DNA from: Psychrobacter glaciei
Lineage (GTDB): Bacteria; Pseudomonadota; Gammaproteobacteria; Pseudomonadales; Moraxellaceae
Direction: 5' to 3'
NCBI RefSeq assembly: GCF_014652895.1
Contig: NZ_BMZR01000002.1
Span: forward strand, 62,001 to 126,000
DNA length: 64,000 bases
Shown: positions 9,614 to 19,520 of the stretch, piece by piece
How the letters are laid out: the number at the start of each line of letters is the position of its first letter
Position numbering within the stretch: position 1 is the stretch's first letter
Program-made: the position numbers and the translations under genes
Notes under the pieces: generated by a model
Told to the model about the DNA's origin: nothing
Seen by the model: the letters and a program-made list of their open reading frames with translations, nothing else
The model's database searches: none

Positions 9614-9660
9614 CTATCATTACCTCAGCGCTGATTATAAAAGGCTAATTTTAATCGCTA

Positions 9661-10794
9661 TTAATAGCCCAAACTGGTCAATGCACGTTCGTCATCAGAC
9701 CAACCACGTTTCACTTTCACCCACAGTGTCAGCATAATTTTTTTATCAAACAACTGCTCCATGTCTTTACGAGCATCCATACCCACTTGCTTGATGCGTT
9801 GACCTTTATCACCGATGACAATGGCTTTTTGACCACTACGCTCGACGTAGATAGTTGCATCAATAAAGGTACAAGCCTTACGTGGACGCCCTGTTTTTGG
9901 ATCAGTGTGCGCAGGCTCATCTTTGAACCCATCAATCTGTACCGTTAAGTCATATGGGACTTCGTCACCGGCGCTACGCATGATTTTTTCGCGGATAATT
10001 TCACTGGCTAAGAAACGCTCTGAGCGATCAGTGATTTGCTCGGTATCATAAATAGGGGCAGCAATAGGTAGATGTGAGGCGATTACTTCTTGCAGGCGAT
10101 CTAAGTTTTGGTTTTTCAAAGCAGATACTGGTACGATGTCGGCAAAATCAAAGCTGTCATTAAAGGTTTCCATCAGCGGTAAAACACTGCCTTTGTCCTT
10201 TAAGGTATCCGCTTTATTAATCACTAAAACTACAGTTAGATTAGTATCGCCAAGCTTTTGTAAAACTAACAAATCATCATCACGCCATTGATCTGAATCA
10301 ACAACGAATAATACCAAATCAACATCTACTAATGCAGATACTGCGGCTTTATTCATACGCTCATTAATAGCACGTACTTCATTGCGATGAATACCTGGTG
10401 TGTCAACGAATACTGCCTGCATTTCATGATTGGACAAAATACCGTGGATGCGGTGACGAGTCGTTTGCGGTTTACGTGATGTAATGGATAATTTTTGACC
10501 CAATAAATGGTTCATCAAGGTCGACTTACCCACGTTTGGACGTCCAACGATTGCCACATAGCCAGCTTTAAAATCATCAGCCATACTCGCACTATTATTT
10601 GGCGAGAAAAACTCTTCGATGGCCAGATCATTTTCTACATCGTTGCTTTCTGCCTCATTATTTTCTGAGTGCTCGGAATTTAAGTCAGCACTTTTTAATT
10701 CAGCATTTTCTAGTATTGGTTTTACGTCTGTTTTTTGGGTCATAGCGTTGGTATTATCTTCATTGTTTGATGGCAAGTCAGTATGATTGCTCAT
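9661..10794 (-). CDS. era: GTPase Era with an acidic N-terminal extension
   Basis: Era binds 16S rRNA near its 3' end and checks 30S maturation. 377 residues against 301 in E. coli. The difference is a roughly 75-residue N-terminal extension rich in Asn, Glu, Asp and Ser, with no predicted fold. The G domain follows: GRPNVGKSTL, DTPGIHRNE, NKAD and VSALKNQN. The C-terminal KH domain contains VIGDKGQRIKQVG and ends WSDDERALTSLGY. A later Met just before the G domain (MADDFKAGYVAIVG) would give a family-length protein, so the start is open; the reading frame is intact to 10794. The gene lies between rnc (upstream) and recO (downstream). Confidence 0.94.
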   Translation of the reverse strand: MSNHTDLPSNNEDNTNAMTQKTDVKPILENAELKSADLNSEHSENNEAESNDVENDLAIEEFFSPNNSASMADDFKAGYVAIVGRPNVGKSTLMNHLLGQKLSITSRKPQTTRHRIHGILSNHEMQAVFVDTPGIHRNEVRAINERMNKAAVSALVDVDLVLFVVDSDQWRDDDLLVLQKLGDTNLTVVLVINKADTLKDKGSVLPLMETFNDSFDFADIVPVSALKNQNLDRLQEVIASHLPIAAPIYDTEQITDRSERFLASEIIREKIMRSAGDEVPYDLTVQIDGFKDEPAHTDPKTGRPRKACTFIDATIYVERSGQKAIVIGDKGQRIKQVGMDARKDMEQLFDKKIMLTLWVKVKRGWSDDERALTSLGY

Positions 10795-10992
10795 AGGTTT
10801 ATCCTGTGGGGTTTATCATCAGCTCAACAGTTTTACTGCTATCTAAAATAAAGTAGTATCAAATAAGATAGCAGCACCATGCTCGGCTTGAGAATATTTG
10901 CGGTTTTAAAATAAGTATTATTTAAAAATAACCCTTACTTAAAAAATATTATAAATTCATTTTTTGGTTAGAACATGCTTGGGATATCTAGA

Positions 10993-11790
10993 TTACGAGC
11001 GAGTTTTAGGCAAGCTTGGGAGCTTATGCAGCTGATTAATCATCAGCTCTGCTGCTTTTTGTTCAGCAATACGGCGACTCTCACCCGATTCAGTAATATC
11101 AGGGCAGTTACTAATGTTTACCTGACAGCGCACCACAAAAATTTGATGCGGTGCATTGCCACGGGTTTCCATCAGCTCATAATGCGGCAAATCAAATTGC
11201 TTAGATTGTAGCCATTCTTGCAAGCGGCTCTTAGCATCTTTTAGAGCTTTCTGGTCATTGACATTATCAATCAGGTCTCCATACCATGAGAGCACGCAAT
11301 CACGAGTAATAGTCATATCCTGACTGTCTAAGTAGATAGCACCAATCAGCGACTCTACGGCATCTGCTAATATAGAAGCACGATTACGACCACCACCTTT
11401 ACGCTCACCTATCCCTAGTATCAAATGATTGGAAAGCTCTAGATTTTGAGCAATGATGACCAGCGATTCTTGGCGTACCAAAGTGGCACGCATACGCGTC
11501 AAACGCCCTTCGTTTTGACTGGGATAACGATGATATAGAGCCTCACCCACAATCATACCCAATAGTGCATCGCCCAAAAACTCTAAGCGCTCGTAGTTTT
11601 TTTTGCTATCAAACGAGCGATGAGTCAGTGCCAGCTTGGGAAGTGTTAGATTATTAAACACATAACCCAGCTTGCGCGTTAATATGGCCAAGCGTTGGAT
11701 GAATTCTGAGCTAACAATAAGCGTGTCGACAGACGTGTTATTTGTTTGGGGAGTAGGAACCGCCTGAGAGTGCTGCGAAGTTGGTTTCAT
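10993..11790 (-). CDS. rnc: Ribonuclease III
   Basis: Double-strand-specific endoribonuclease that processes rRNA precursors and some mRNAs. 265 residues. The RNase III signature ERLEFLGDALLGMIVGEAL (about 68-86) carries the catalytic acidic residues, with the second acidic cluster at DAVESLIGAIYLD. A C-terminal dsRNA-binding domain runs from DAKSRLQEWLQ to AEQKAAELMINQL. The N-terminal 30 or so residues (Gln/Ser/Thr-rich) exceed E. coli RNase III (226 residues). It is transcribed with era, 198 bp downstream, and DUF4845, 141 bp upstream. The 198-bp spacer is AT-rich and holds no gene. Confidence 0.95.
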   Translation of the reverse strand: MKPTSQHSQAVPTPQTNNTSVDTLIVSSEFIQRLAILTRKLGYVFNNLTLPKLALTHRSFDSKKNYERLEFLGDALLGMIVGEALYHRYPSQNEGRLTRMRATLVRQESLVIIAQNLELSNHLILGIGERKGGGRNRASILADAVESLIGAIYLDSQDMTITRDCVLSWYGDLIDNVNDQKALKDAKSRLQEWLQSKQFDLPHYELMETRGNAPHQIFVVRCQVNISNCPDITESGESRRIAEQKAAELMINQLHKLPSLPKTRS

Positions 11791-11931
11791 GCGTGGCTTG
11801 TGGTTATCCCTTTTGTTTTACTGAGGTAATTGGTTAATAATGACTGGTTAATAACGATTAGTTAATAAAAAAATATGGTCGTAAATTATGTTTGACGAAT
11901 AAATAAGAAATGAGCTATACACTCATTCAGG

Positions 11932-12327
11932 CTACTCTGCCATGGTTGCGTCAATATCACCTTCGAAGCGATTGACAATATCGACATTACCGAAAAGGTT
12001 ATTGGTTTGTTCGTATTTCTTATAGATAGCTAGCTGACCCGTCTTTTTATTAGTGAAAGTAAACACGTCTTCTGCATTGGTATCATAATCAGCATTGATA
12101 GATAACTGCCGATTCACACGCTCGACGAATTGCTTGGCCGTCTCACCTTTGTCATTGGCTTCTTTAAGCTCCATTCCTAAAAGCTTAGTCAGCTGATAAT
12201 CACCGATCTGTGCTGGTACAATAGCAATCATCAACTTGACAGCAATACCGAGAACAATGATAAATAATACAATGCTAGTCACGCTAGCGCCGCGCTGGGT
12301 AGACAAACCAGATAACTGCTGCACCAT
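11932..12327 (-). CDS. DUF4845 membrane protein of the lepB-rnc region
   Basis: 131 residues with one N-terminal membrane helix (SIVLFIIVLGIAVKLMIAIV) and a periplasmic or extracytoplasmic tail. The family is regularly found between lepB and rnc in gammaproteobacteria, and its function is not established. I place the start at the ATG at 12327, with GAGAGG 4-5 bases upstream, rather than at the in-frame TTG at 12339. The position in the operon suggests co-expression with signal peptidase I. Confidence 0.85.
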   Translation of the reverse strand: MVQQLSGLSTQRGASVTSIVLFIIVLGIAVKLMIAIVPAQIGDYQLTKLLGMELKEANDKGETAKQFVERVNRQLSINADYDTNAEDVFTFTNKKTGQLAIYKKYEQTNNLFGNVDIVNRFEGDIDATMAE

Positions 12328-12501
12328 AACACCTCTCAACGGGTAAATTGCTATATTTTTATTAGATACCTCAATAACACTAAGTATCCATTTATTAAAC
12401 TATTAGACAGTCACAATGATTGGATATTTAACATTATCGGATCATCATAATAGTAGCACGAAACTATTGTCTATAAATAAACACGCTGTTGTTCCATGAC
12501 T

Positions 12502-13404
12502 TTAATCAATAGAGCCATTACGCGAAAAGGTGGGTACGTTGAGACCGGGTGGCTTATGCATCCAAATATAAACGGCCTTGCCTGCTAGGTTTTCATCAGG
12601 GACAAAGCCCCAAAAGCGACCGTCAGCACTGCGATCACGGTTATCACCCATCACAAAGTAATTACCTTCAGGAACCGTAATACGCCACTCGTTCCCTTCT
12701 GAGCTAACCACTTCTGGTGACTGCTGCTGCAAAAACGGCCCGTACTGCGAACTATTCATACCATTCAAGTAGCGAACGAGATGCTCATGCTCACCTTGTG
12801 TTTCTTGAAAATATTGCGCCTCACCTTCTTCTTGTTGACCCATTGCTGCAGCGTTTTCTTCCGTAAGTACTTGCCCTGGTGCAATTTGTCCTGGGGGATA
12901 CAGCTGTGCAGTAAGCTCAGCATTGGCATCAAAATCGATTGATTTGGTTGCTACCGGTACGTCATTGATAGCAAGCGTGCCTTGATCATAGCTGACCGTA
13001 TCACCCGGTAAGCCAATGACGCGCTTGATATAATAAATACTTGGGTTTTCTGGGTAACGAAATACGGCCACATCGCCATGTTCAGGCGCGCCTGTATCCA
13101 ATACTTTATTATAAGTCAGTGGTAAACGCACGCCGTAGGCATACTTGTTGACCGCAATAAAGTCGCCTGTATATAACGTCGGCACCATAGAAGATGATGG
13201 GATATTAAAAGGCTCAATCAAAAATGAGCGCACTATTAATACCACTGCCAATACAGGGAAAAAATCATAAGCCCAGCGTACCAATAAGCTCTCTTGACCG
13301 CGACCACGTGTTTTGCGCTGTTTAAACGCTAGCTTATCTAATAGCCAAATAATACCCAAGCCAATAGTTAATGGCACTAAAATCAAATTAAAATCGAAAT
13401 CCAT
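12502..13404 (-). CDS. lepB: Signal peptidase I
   Basis: Inner-membrane serine protease that removes Sec and Tat signal peptides. 300 residues with two N-terminal membrane segments (about 5-22 and 45-65). Catalytic Ser lies in the IPSSSMVPTL box (near residue 73) and catalytic Lys in YYIKRVIGLPGD (near 128). Later boxes read VMGDNRDRSADGRFWGFVP and AVYIWM. A Gln/Glu-rich insert of about 60 residues sits between the Lys box and the GDNRD box (about 165-225). It lies 80 bp downstream of lepA, in the usual lepA-lepB pair. Confidence 0.95.
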   Translation of the reverse strand: MDFDFNLILVPLTIGLGIIWLLDKLAFKQRKTRGRGQESLLVRWAYDFFPVLAVVLIVRSFLIEPFNIPSSSMVPTLYTGDFIAVNKYAYGVRLPLTYNKVLDTGAPEHGDVAVFRYPENPSIYYIKRVIGLPGDTVSYDQGTLAINDVPVATKSIDFDANAELTAQLYPPGQIAPGQVLTEENAAAMGQQEEGEAQYFQETQGEHEHLVRYLNGMNSSQYGPFLQQQSPEVVSSEGNEWRITVPEGNYFVMGDNRDRSADGRFWGFVPDENLAGKAVYIWMHKPPGLNVPTFSRNGSID

Positions 13405-13484
13405 ACTAAATTGCCTATTAACGAGCTGCTTATCTGACTATTTTAATTTATAAGACTAGCGATGATTATACGTATGTCAATATC

Positions 13485-15281
13485 TTAATCGACTTGCAAT
13501 ACTGCTAAAAAGGCTTCTTGTGGAATTTCCACATTACCCACTTGCTTCATGCGTTTTTTACCTGCTTTTTGTTTGGACAGCAGTTTCTTTTTACGAGAAA
13601 CATCACCACCATAACACTTGGCCAATACATCTTTACGCATGGCTTTGACAGTGCTACGTCCAATGATTTGACTGCCAATAGCAGCCTGAATCGCTACATC
13701 AAACATTTGGCGTGGTATCAATTCTTTCATTTTAGTAACAAGCGCATTACCACGGTAACGAGACTGGGTTTCGTGCACAATCATGGCTAGGGCGTCGACT
13801 TTGTCGCCGTTAATCAGCACATCTATTTTGACCAGCTTGTCGACTTGGTAACGTTCAAAGTTATAATCAAGCGAGGCAAATCCACGTGACACAGACTTTA
13901 GGCGATCAAAGAAATCCATCACCACCTCGCCCATCGGAATATCAAATATCAGCTGAACTTGACGTCCCATAAAGCGCATATCAACTTGGACGCCGCGACG
14001 CTCAATACATAGCGTCATAACGTTACCCAAATAATCTTGCGGTACTAAAATCTGACAGCGGGCGATCGGCTCACGAAACTCTTCAATGTTATTAGGTTCA
14101 GGCAGTCTTGACGGGTTATCGACATAAATAATACTGCCATCTTTTTTTACAATCTCATAAATAACCGACGGTGCCGTGGTGATGAGATCCAAGTCATACT
14201 CACGCTCTAGGCGCTCTTGGATAATCTCCATGTGCAGCATACCCAGAAAGCCGCAACGGAAACCAAAACCAAGCGCATCTGAGGTATCTGGCTCAAAAAA
14301 CAACGAGGCATCGTTAATTTGCAATTTTTGCAACGCTTCACGAAATTTTTCGAAGTCAGTAGATTCGACAGGGAACATACCGGCATAGACTTGCGGCGTT
14401 ACCTGCTTAAATCCAGGAATACGATCAACATCAGGCGTTTTGGCATGGGTAATCGTATCACCAACGGGCGCACCAGCAATATCTTTAATCCCGGCAATAA
14501 TAAAGCCAACTTCACCAGCTTCCAAAACACCCGTATCTAGAGGTTTTGGTGTGAAAACACCGATAGAGCCGACCAAGTGCGCCTCTTTGGTGGACTTGAT
14601 ATAGAGCTTGTCACCTTTACGTATGGTTCCTTGACGCACACGTACTAAAGAGACCACACCCAAATAATTGTCAAACCATGAGTCAATAATCAACGCCTGT
14701 AGCGGGGCTTCACGGTCACCGGTGGGTGCGGGAATAAAAGCAACCAAAGCCTCTAGTAATTTATCCACACCAAGACCAGATTTCGCTGATACACGTGGGG
14801 CATCGACAGCATCGATACCAATGATGTCTTCAATCTCTTGAATAACACGCTCAGGCTCAACTTGTGGTAGGTCAATTTTGTTTAAAACTGCCATCACTTC
14901 TAAGCCTTGATCGACTGCGGTATAGCAGTTAGCGACCGATTGTGCTTCCACGCCTTGCGCCGCATCTACGACCAATAGCGCCCCTTCACAGGCAGCCAAT
15001 GAACGCGAGACTTCGTAAGAGAAATCAACGTGGCCTGGCGTATCAATAAAGTTGAGCTGATAGCGCTCGCCATTTGGGTGGTCATAAAACAAAGTCACTG
15101 ACTGCGCTTTGATGGTGATACCACGCTCACGCTCAATATCCATTGAGTCGAGTACTTGCGCCTGCATTTCACGGTCTTGCAAGGCACCGCACATTTGAAT
15201 GAAACGATCGGCAAGGGTCGATTTGCCATGATCAATGTGGGCAATGATAGAAAAGTTACGAATATTGGCTAATGCAGTCAC
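13485..15281 (-). CDS. lepA: Elongation factor 4 (LepA)
   Basis: Translational GTPase that acts on ribosomes during initiation, assembly or stress. 598 residues, matching E. coli (599). Motifs: [36 protein letters not shown]. The C-terminal LepA-specific domain includes [20 protein letters not shown]. The start codon is GTG ([19 protein letters not shown]), preceded by AGGCG. First gene of the lepA-lepB-DUF4845-rnc-era-recO series; the 274-bp gap upstream separates it from the capsule genes and shows no gene. Confidence 0.97.
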   Translation of the reverse strand: MTALANIRNFSIIAHIDHGKSTLADRFIQMCGALQDREMQAQVLDSMDIERERGITIKAQSVTLFYDHPNGERYQLNFIDTPGHVDFSYEVSRSLAACEGALLVVDAAQGVEAQSVANCYTAVDQGLEVMAVLNKIDLPQVEPERVIQEIEDIIGIDAVDAPRVSAKSGLGVDKLLEALVAFIPAPTGDREAPLQALIIDSWFDNYLGVVSLVRVRQGTIRKGDKLYIKSTKEAHLVGSIGVFTPKPLDTGVLEAGEVGFIIAGIKDIAGAPVGDTITHAKTPDVDRIPGFKQVTPQVYAGMFPVESTDFEKFREALQKLQINDASLFFEPDTSDALGFGFRCGFLGMLHMEIIQERLEREYDLDLITTAPSVIYEIVKKDGSIIYVDNPSRLPEPNNIEEFREPIARCQILVPQDYLGNVMTLCIERRGVQVDMRFMGRQVQLIFDIPMGEVVMDFFDRLKSVSRGFASLDYNFERYQVDKLVKIDVLINGDKVDALAMIVHETQSRYRGNALVTKMKELIPRQMFDVAIQAAIGSQIIGRSTVKAMRKDVLAKCYGGDVSRKKKLLSKQKAGKKRMKQVGNVEIPQEAFLAVLQVD

Positions 15282-15555
15282 AAAGCGCCTACTAAATTAA
15301 GGGTGATAGAATAATGATCGGTTCGCAAAAAGGGCTATAACATCCATTGCTGCGACGTACCGATATATGCAGGTATTCTAGCAGTTTTCCACTGTAAAGT
15401 AAGGCGATTTTATTAGTAGGAATTGGAATGGCTGCTGACACTAACGACTGAATAGCGTTAATGGTTAAATAAGCGCTTAATTTAGCTTTTTATAACGCAA
15501 CGTTAAACGCTGTAATGAATCAAAGAACATTGATAGCCAACTCCTGCTTGATGAG

Positions 15556-16788
15556 CTATTTAGCCGTATCAGAGATTGCGCTGGTGTCTCTATTTGTTTG
15601 CTTTAGATATTTGTACATCCATGGCGATCGACCATAAAAAGCCCCATTGATTTGTGTCTGCTCGATCAGATACTCACGGAATCTTAAATAGAACTCATTG
15701 TCTGGGTCTTTAGGATGCTGCCAAAAATCATCAAGCGGCTTTGGGTCGGTCAGTTTTGGGGTGTCGTAAATCGCCCGACCCATCACCTTAGTAGGTTTTT
15801 TGTGGTATACCGACTGCAATCCTGTTGTACTGTTAATCGTCACCATGCCGATACTATGCTTCATCAAGGTTGGTAGATGCATATCGCAGCCATAAAAAAC
15901 GCGGTGACTGACCTGATAGCGTGTGGCTAAACTGGAGACCAATTCACGATAGTCTCGATGACCACGATCTAAGGGATGGTGTTTAAATACCAATAACTGT
16001 GTCTGATTCGCATGACTTGCAAAGCTTGCAATGGCTTCATCAATAAACTGTACTATGTCATGATAATCACTATGATGGGTAATCTGCGAGTCATTATGGA
16101 CTTGTAAGCTGATCAAGAAATAATTATCACTTTCTTGATTGGTCAGCCTCTTTTGTAGTTGTTTATCAGGTAAATACCCTCGCAATTTACGCCATGGCGC
16201 TTTGAGCCACGCGATTGCCTCTTGCCATGCCGTCATGCCACGGTAATGTGAATAATGCGGATAGCGGCTTTTGTATAGCCAAGCGATAATATAATAAACA
16301 ATAGCGGCAATACTTAGCCGATAAAAGCGATTGTGCGTATAGATTGGATGGTCATTGGCCTTTTTGAGCGCTTTAATATCTTCAGTATTTAAGCGTGAAT
16401 AGCCATTAATACCATACTCTTGCAAGGTAATATAATCAGGTCGTAAATAGCCTTCTTCAAACACAAAAAATGAGGTGCCTAATTTTTCACTGATACAGGA
16501 CGCTTGCGTATGATGTGGGCGACAGTCGCCAAAACATACAATCGCATCAATATTATGCTCAGCAATAAAAACCTGCAACCAAGATGAAAAGTGCGCCAAA
16601 GTACCCGTATATTCATGCGTATTGGGATGGCTATAAAAAAAAGCATCGCCTGCATTAAAGTTTACTTTACTCACTTGAATATTTTGAGTTTGCAAAAATG
16701 TAGAAAAACGGTCAAAAAATCCGCCCATCTTTCCCTGTAACAGCAAAACGTGTCGATGAGTAAGCAAATGAGACATCGAAGCTGCCAT
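15556..16788 (-). CDS. kpsS: Capsule beta-Kdo transferase KpsS
   Basis: In group 2 capsules KpsS adds the first beta-Kdo to lyso-phosphatidylglycerol, starting the poly-Kdo linker on which the polysaccharide is exported. 410 residues. Family features seen: an N-terminal HVLLLQGKMGGFFDRF, a CFGDCRPHH block near residue 100, FEEGYLRPDYITLQ (about 130-143), and the late KHHPLDRGHRDY and TINSTTGLQSVYHKKPT segments. Last gene of the kpsMTEDCS series, 144 bp behind kpsC. The family call is strong; the acceptor and linkage are taken from the E. coli and Neisseria homologues. Confidence 0.93.
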   Translation of the reverse strand: MAASMSHLLTHRHVLLLQGKMGGFFDRFSTFLQTQNIQVSKVNFNAGDAFFYSHPNTHEYTGTLAHFSSWLQVFIAEHNIDAIVCFGDCRPHHTQASCISEKLGTSFFVFEEGYLRPDYITLQEYGINGYSRLNTEDIKALKKANDHPIYTHNRFYRLSIAAIVYYIIAWLYKSRYPHYSHYRGMTAWQEAIAWLKAPWRKLRGYLPDKQLQKRLTNQESDNYFLISLQVHNDSQITHHSDYHDIVQFIDEAIASFASHANQTQLLVFKHHPLDRGHRDYRELVSSLATRYQVSHRVFYGCDMHLPTLMKHSIGMVTINSTTGLQSVYHKKPTKVMGRAIYDTPKLTDPKPLDDFWQHPKDPDNEFYLRFREYLIEQTQINGAFYGRSPWMYKYLKQTNRDTSAISDTAK

Positions 16789-16932
16789 AGTATTGAATTA
16801 CCATTAATTGAAGGATAAAAGAGCAAAGCAAGAGTGGTCGTTAAACCGCGTGAATAGACATTAATTATCAATGATTATACCGAAAAAGCCCATACTTGTC
16901 GCAGTGGTTTTACATCACGTGTTTAGAGCAAA

Positions 16933-19455
16933 TTAACGAAGCACGCTACGTAGACGCTGCTGCCATTGATGACGCTGCTGCATAAAACGGGTGGCAGCTT
17001 GGCGCTTCAACTGACTGGGTACGGCTGAAAGTTTCTTAGAAATAGAGATTGTTTTGACCGAATTATTATTTATTTCATTTTGAGTTGCGGCAAAAGCGTT
17101 ATTTTTTGGCGGGTACAAGTAATCAATGACTTGCTCAACTTGCGCCAGCCCATAACCATCGGGAAGTCGATATAAAGGATAGTCTATCAACGTGCAATGC
17201 AGCAGTTGTTCAAGTGTCAATGCTGTGTCTCGTTTGCGCCTGCTTAGATACTCAGCTTTTAATGGTAGCTGTGCATCAATATCAGTCGTTAGGCCCCAGC
17301 CTGCATAAAACGGTAAACCGTAGCAAGTCACTTTTAAGCCACGTAACAAGGCTTCAAATCCCGTCAATGAACTCATGGTATGCACCTCGTCGACACCCTC
17401 TAAACAGTCCGGCATCGCTGTATCATAAGCGACCGCTTGAACTTGTTTTAGATGCGCCTCTCCTACCTTACCTACGCGCAATCCCGCCTCAACATCTGGA
17501 TGAGGCTTGTAAATCAGATAAGCCTCTGGATTGTCTCGCTGTACACGCTCAATCAAGCCGCTATTGGTCTTAATTTCTGAACCACAATATTGCACCGATA
17601 AATCATCTTCGACTTGTCCAACGATAAGAATGCGGTGTTTTCCAGATACCTTTGCATTATGTACCCAAGAAGTATGCTGGCTATCAGCATTACCGATATC
17701 GGTCCCAACATTGTATTTACTCACCCGCTGACTAAGCAACTTATCTTGAAGTTGTTTTATACGCCTACTTTGCTGTGGGCTCATCGCCTGACAATGACGT
17801 AATAATGTTTCCAAATCTGACGGCTGCGTCGCGTCATAGTAGATACCTTGCTTGTCTATAACCACTGACAATGGCGCCAGCAAGGTCGCACCCAAACCGT
17901 TTGAGCGAATAAACCCGTCTTCCATGCAGTAAATAGATGGCATCTGTAAATGCTGTTGCTTGGAAAGCTTGGCCTGTAGTTTTTTTTGTATTTGTTGACG
18001 CTTCGCTAAACCCCATACTAATAGCGGTTGCTGATAATTGACGCGTAAGTGATCAGGGTGCAGCAAATTCTTGAGGCGTGGTTTGGGTTTTATAAACAGA
18101 GTGGTACGGGGCAGATGAACGAAAGCCTTCACAAACGGCAGCTTCCAGCGGCTAAACTCATATACCGTCAAATTACCCTCAAGGCGTCCTTGCCAATAGC
18201 GATTAGTCACTAGCCATTTAATAGCCGTGTCAATCTCGCAGGCTTGCTTGGTGGCTGGATCTACATAGCGACTGTAATCGATATAGGCGCTATAAAATAA
18301 CGTTTCTAGCGTCGCAGATATTTTTTTAGCAAATGATGTAGGAAATGATTTAGGAAATAATGCAGGAGTTGAATTCCCCTTAGCCTCTCGTAGTTTGGTG
18401 GCAAGTTTTTGACGACGTTTCTCGACCGCTTTAAGCAGATTTTTGGGTGCACCGCTGTCATCGGTCAGTCCCCAGCCACTATACCAATTAACACCAAAGC
18501 AATGCACTATCTTACCAAGCATCAATGCTTCAAAGCCCATATGCGAGCTAACGGTATAAACATCGCTAACTTGCGTTAACAATTCGATAGGGTTAAGCGC
18601 CTGAGTTAATAGTCGGACGTTTTTTGGTAACTTTAAATTGGTCAGATATCCTGATTTTGAGGCAGGGTGAGCCTTGATCCAAATATGAGCATTTGGATGA
18701 CTACGGCATGCAGATTTTAACATCTTCTTAAACTGACGTTTGTTCGCACCAGCACCTTTAATAGACGCGTCGCCAACCACTTGGTCAATTAATAAAACAT
18801 GCGATGTTAAAGTGCTTTCTTTTGGATTTGGATTTGCTTCATTAGCCAACTTGTCCAATGATGGACAATCGATAACTGAGTTGTACTTGCTAAGCTTTTC
18901 GTCGCATATACGTACCATCAGTTGTCGAGCGCGTTCTTCATCTATACTTTTATTATTGGTCGTAATAGCCTTTTTAGTACGCTCAATAATCAGTTGATCA
19001 AGGCGTGAGCGCTGCGTTAAATCAAAGTAGATACCAATATCATCAGTGACGACGCTCAGCCCATAGCGGCTACTGAGCCCTGAATCTAACGACCGTAAAA
19101 AACCATCCTCGATACTTAATGTAGGAATATCTTGGCGTTTGGCAGCATGCTGTGCTCGTTGATAGCTTTTCTTATGACCCCAACCGATAAAGGCATCAGG
19201 GGCTTCAATGCCTATATTAAGGCGTTGTTGCAAGCTTGACCAAGGATACCAACGCTGAATGTCTGCTCGTAGGACGCTCGATAATAAAAGGTTATTACGG
19301 CGCATACCTTTACCGACTACCGCCAGACGTTTTGGTGCTTTGGGTTTTAATACCTCAGGTTTCAATACTTCAGGCTTCGGTAATGGCGACAATAGTGCAT
19401 CATCAAAGGTAGACATTCCTTGCATCTCATCCTTATGCTTTACACTTTTTGCCAT
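16933..19455 (-). CDS. kpsC: Capsule dual-module beta-Kdo transferase KpsC
   Basis: KpsC extends the Kdo linker with two glycosyltransferase modules. 840 residues show the internal duplication plainly: SIEDGFLRSLDSGLSSRYGL followed by IYFDLTQRSRL in the N-half, and CMEDGFIRSNGLGATLLAPL followed by IYYDATQPSDL in the C-half. The same holds for IKAHPASKSGYL versus YKPHPDVEAGL, SSHMGFEALMLGKIVHCFGVNWYSGWGL versus SSLTGFEALLRGLKVTCYGLPFYAGWGL. Upstream kpsD lies 65 bp away and kpsS follows. It carries an additional 40-residue Lys/Pro/Leu-rich N-terminus with a repeated PEVLKPEVLKPKAPKR motif. Confidence 0.94.
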   Translation of the reverse strand: MAKSVKHKDEMQGMSTFDDALLSPLPKPEVLKPEVLKPKAPKRLAVVGKGMRRNNLLLSSVLRADIQRWYPWSSLQQRLNIGIEAPDAFIGWGHKKSYQRAQHAAKRQDIPTLSIEDGFLRSLDSGLSSRYGLSVVTDDIGIYFDLTQRSRLDQLIIERTKKAITTNNKSIDEERARQLMVRICDEKLSKYNSVIDCPSLDKLANEANPNPKESTLTSHVLLIDQVVGDASIKGAGANKRQFKKMLKSACRSHPNAHIWIKAHPASKSGYLTNLKLPKNVRLLTQALNPIELLTQVSDVYTVSSHMGFEALMLGKIVHCFGVNWYSGWGLTDDSGAPKNLLKAVEKRRQKLATKLREAKGNSTPALFPKSFPTSFAKKISATLETLFYSAYIDYSRYVDPATKQACEIDTAIKWLVTNRYWQGRLEGNLTVYEFSRWKLPFVKAFVHLPRTTLFIKPKPRLKNLLHPDHLRVNYQQPLLVWGLAKRQQIQKKLQAKLSKQQHLQMPSIYCMEDGFIRSNGLGATLLAPLSVVIDKQGIYYDATQPSDLETLLRHCQAMSPQQSRRIKQLQDKLLSQRVSKYNVGTDIGNADSQHTSWVHNAKVSGKHRILIVGQVEDDLSVQYCGSEIKTNSGLIERVQRDNPEAYLIYKPHPDVEAGLRVGKVGEAHLKQVQAVAYDTAMPDCLEGVDEVHTMSSLTGFEALLRGLKVTCYGLPFYAGWGLTTDIDAQLPLKAEYLSRRKRDTALTLEQLLHCTLIDYPLYRLPDGYGLAQVEQVIDYLYPPKNNAFAATQNEINNNSVKTISISKKLSAVPSQLKRQAATRFMQQRHQWQQRLRSVLR

Positions 19456-19520
19456 TCTCGATACCTTTATTAGTCATTATTAGTCATTGATGTCTCAATC
19501 TACATAACCAGTATGAACCG

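Noticed and set aside
10975..11211. Plus-strand open frame overlapping rnc
   Set aside because: It is antisense to the conserved dsRNA-binding domain of RNase III, with no supporting signals.
16933..19455. kpsC as a fusion or assembly duplication
   Set aside because: Two tandem similar modules are the normal KpsC design, so the internal repeat is expected.
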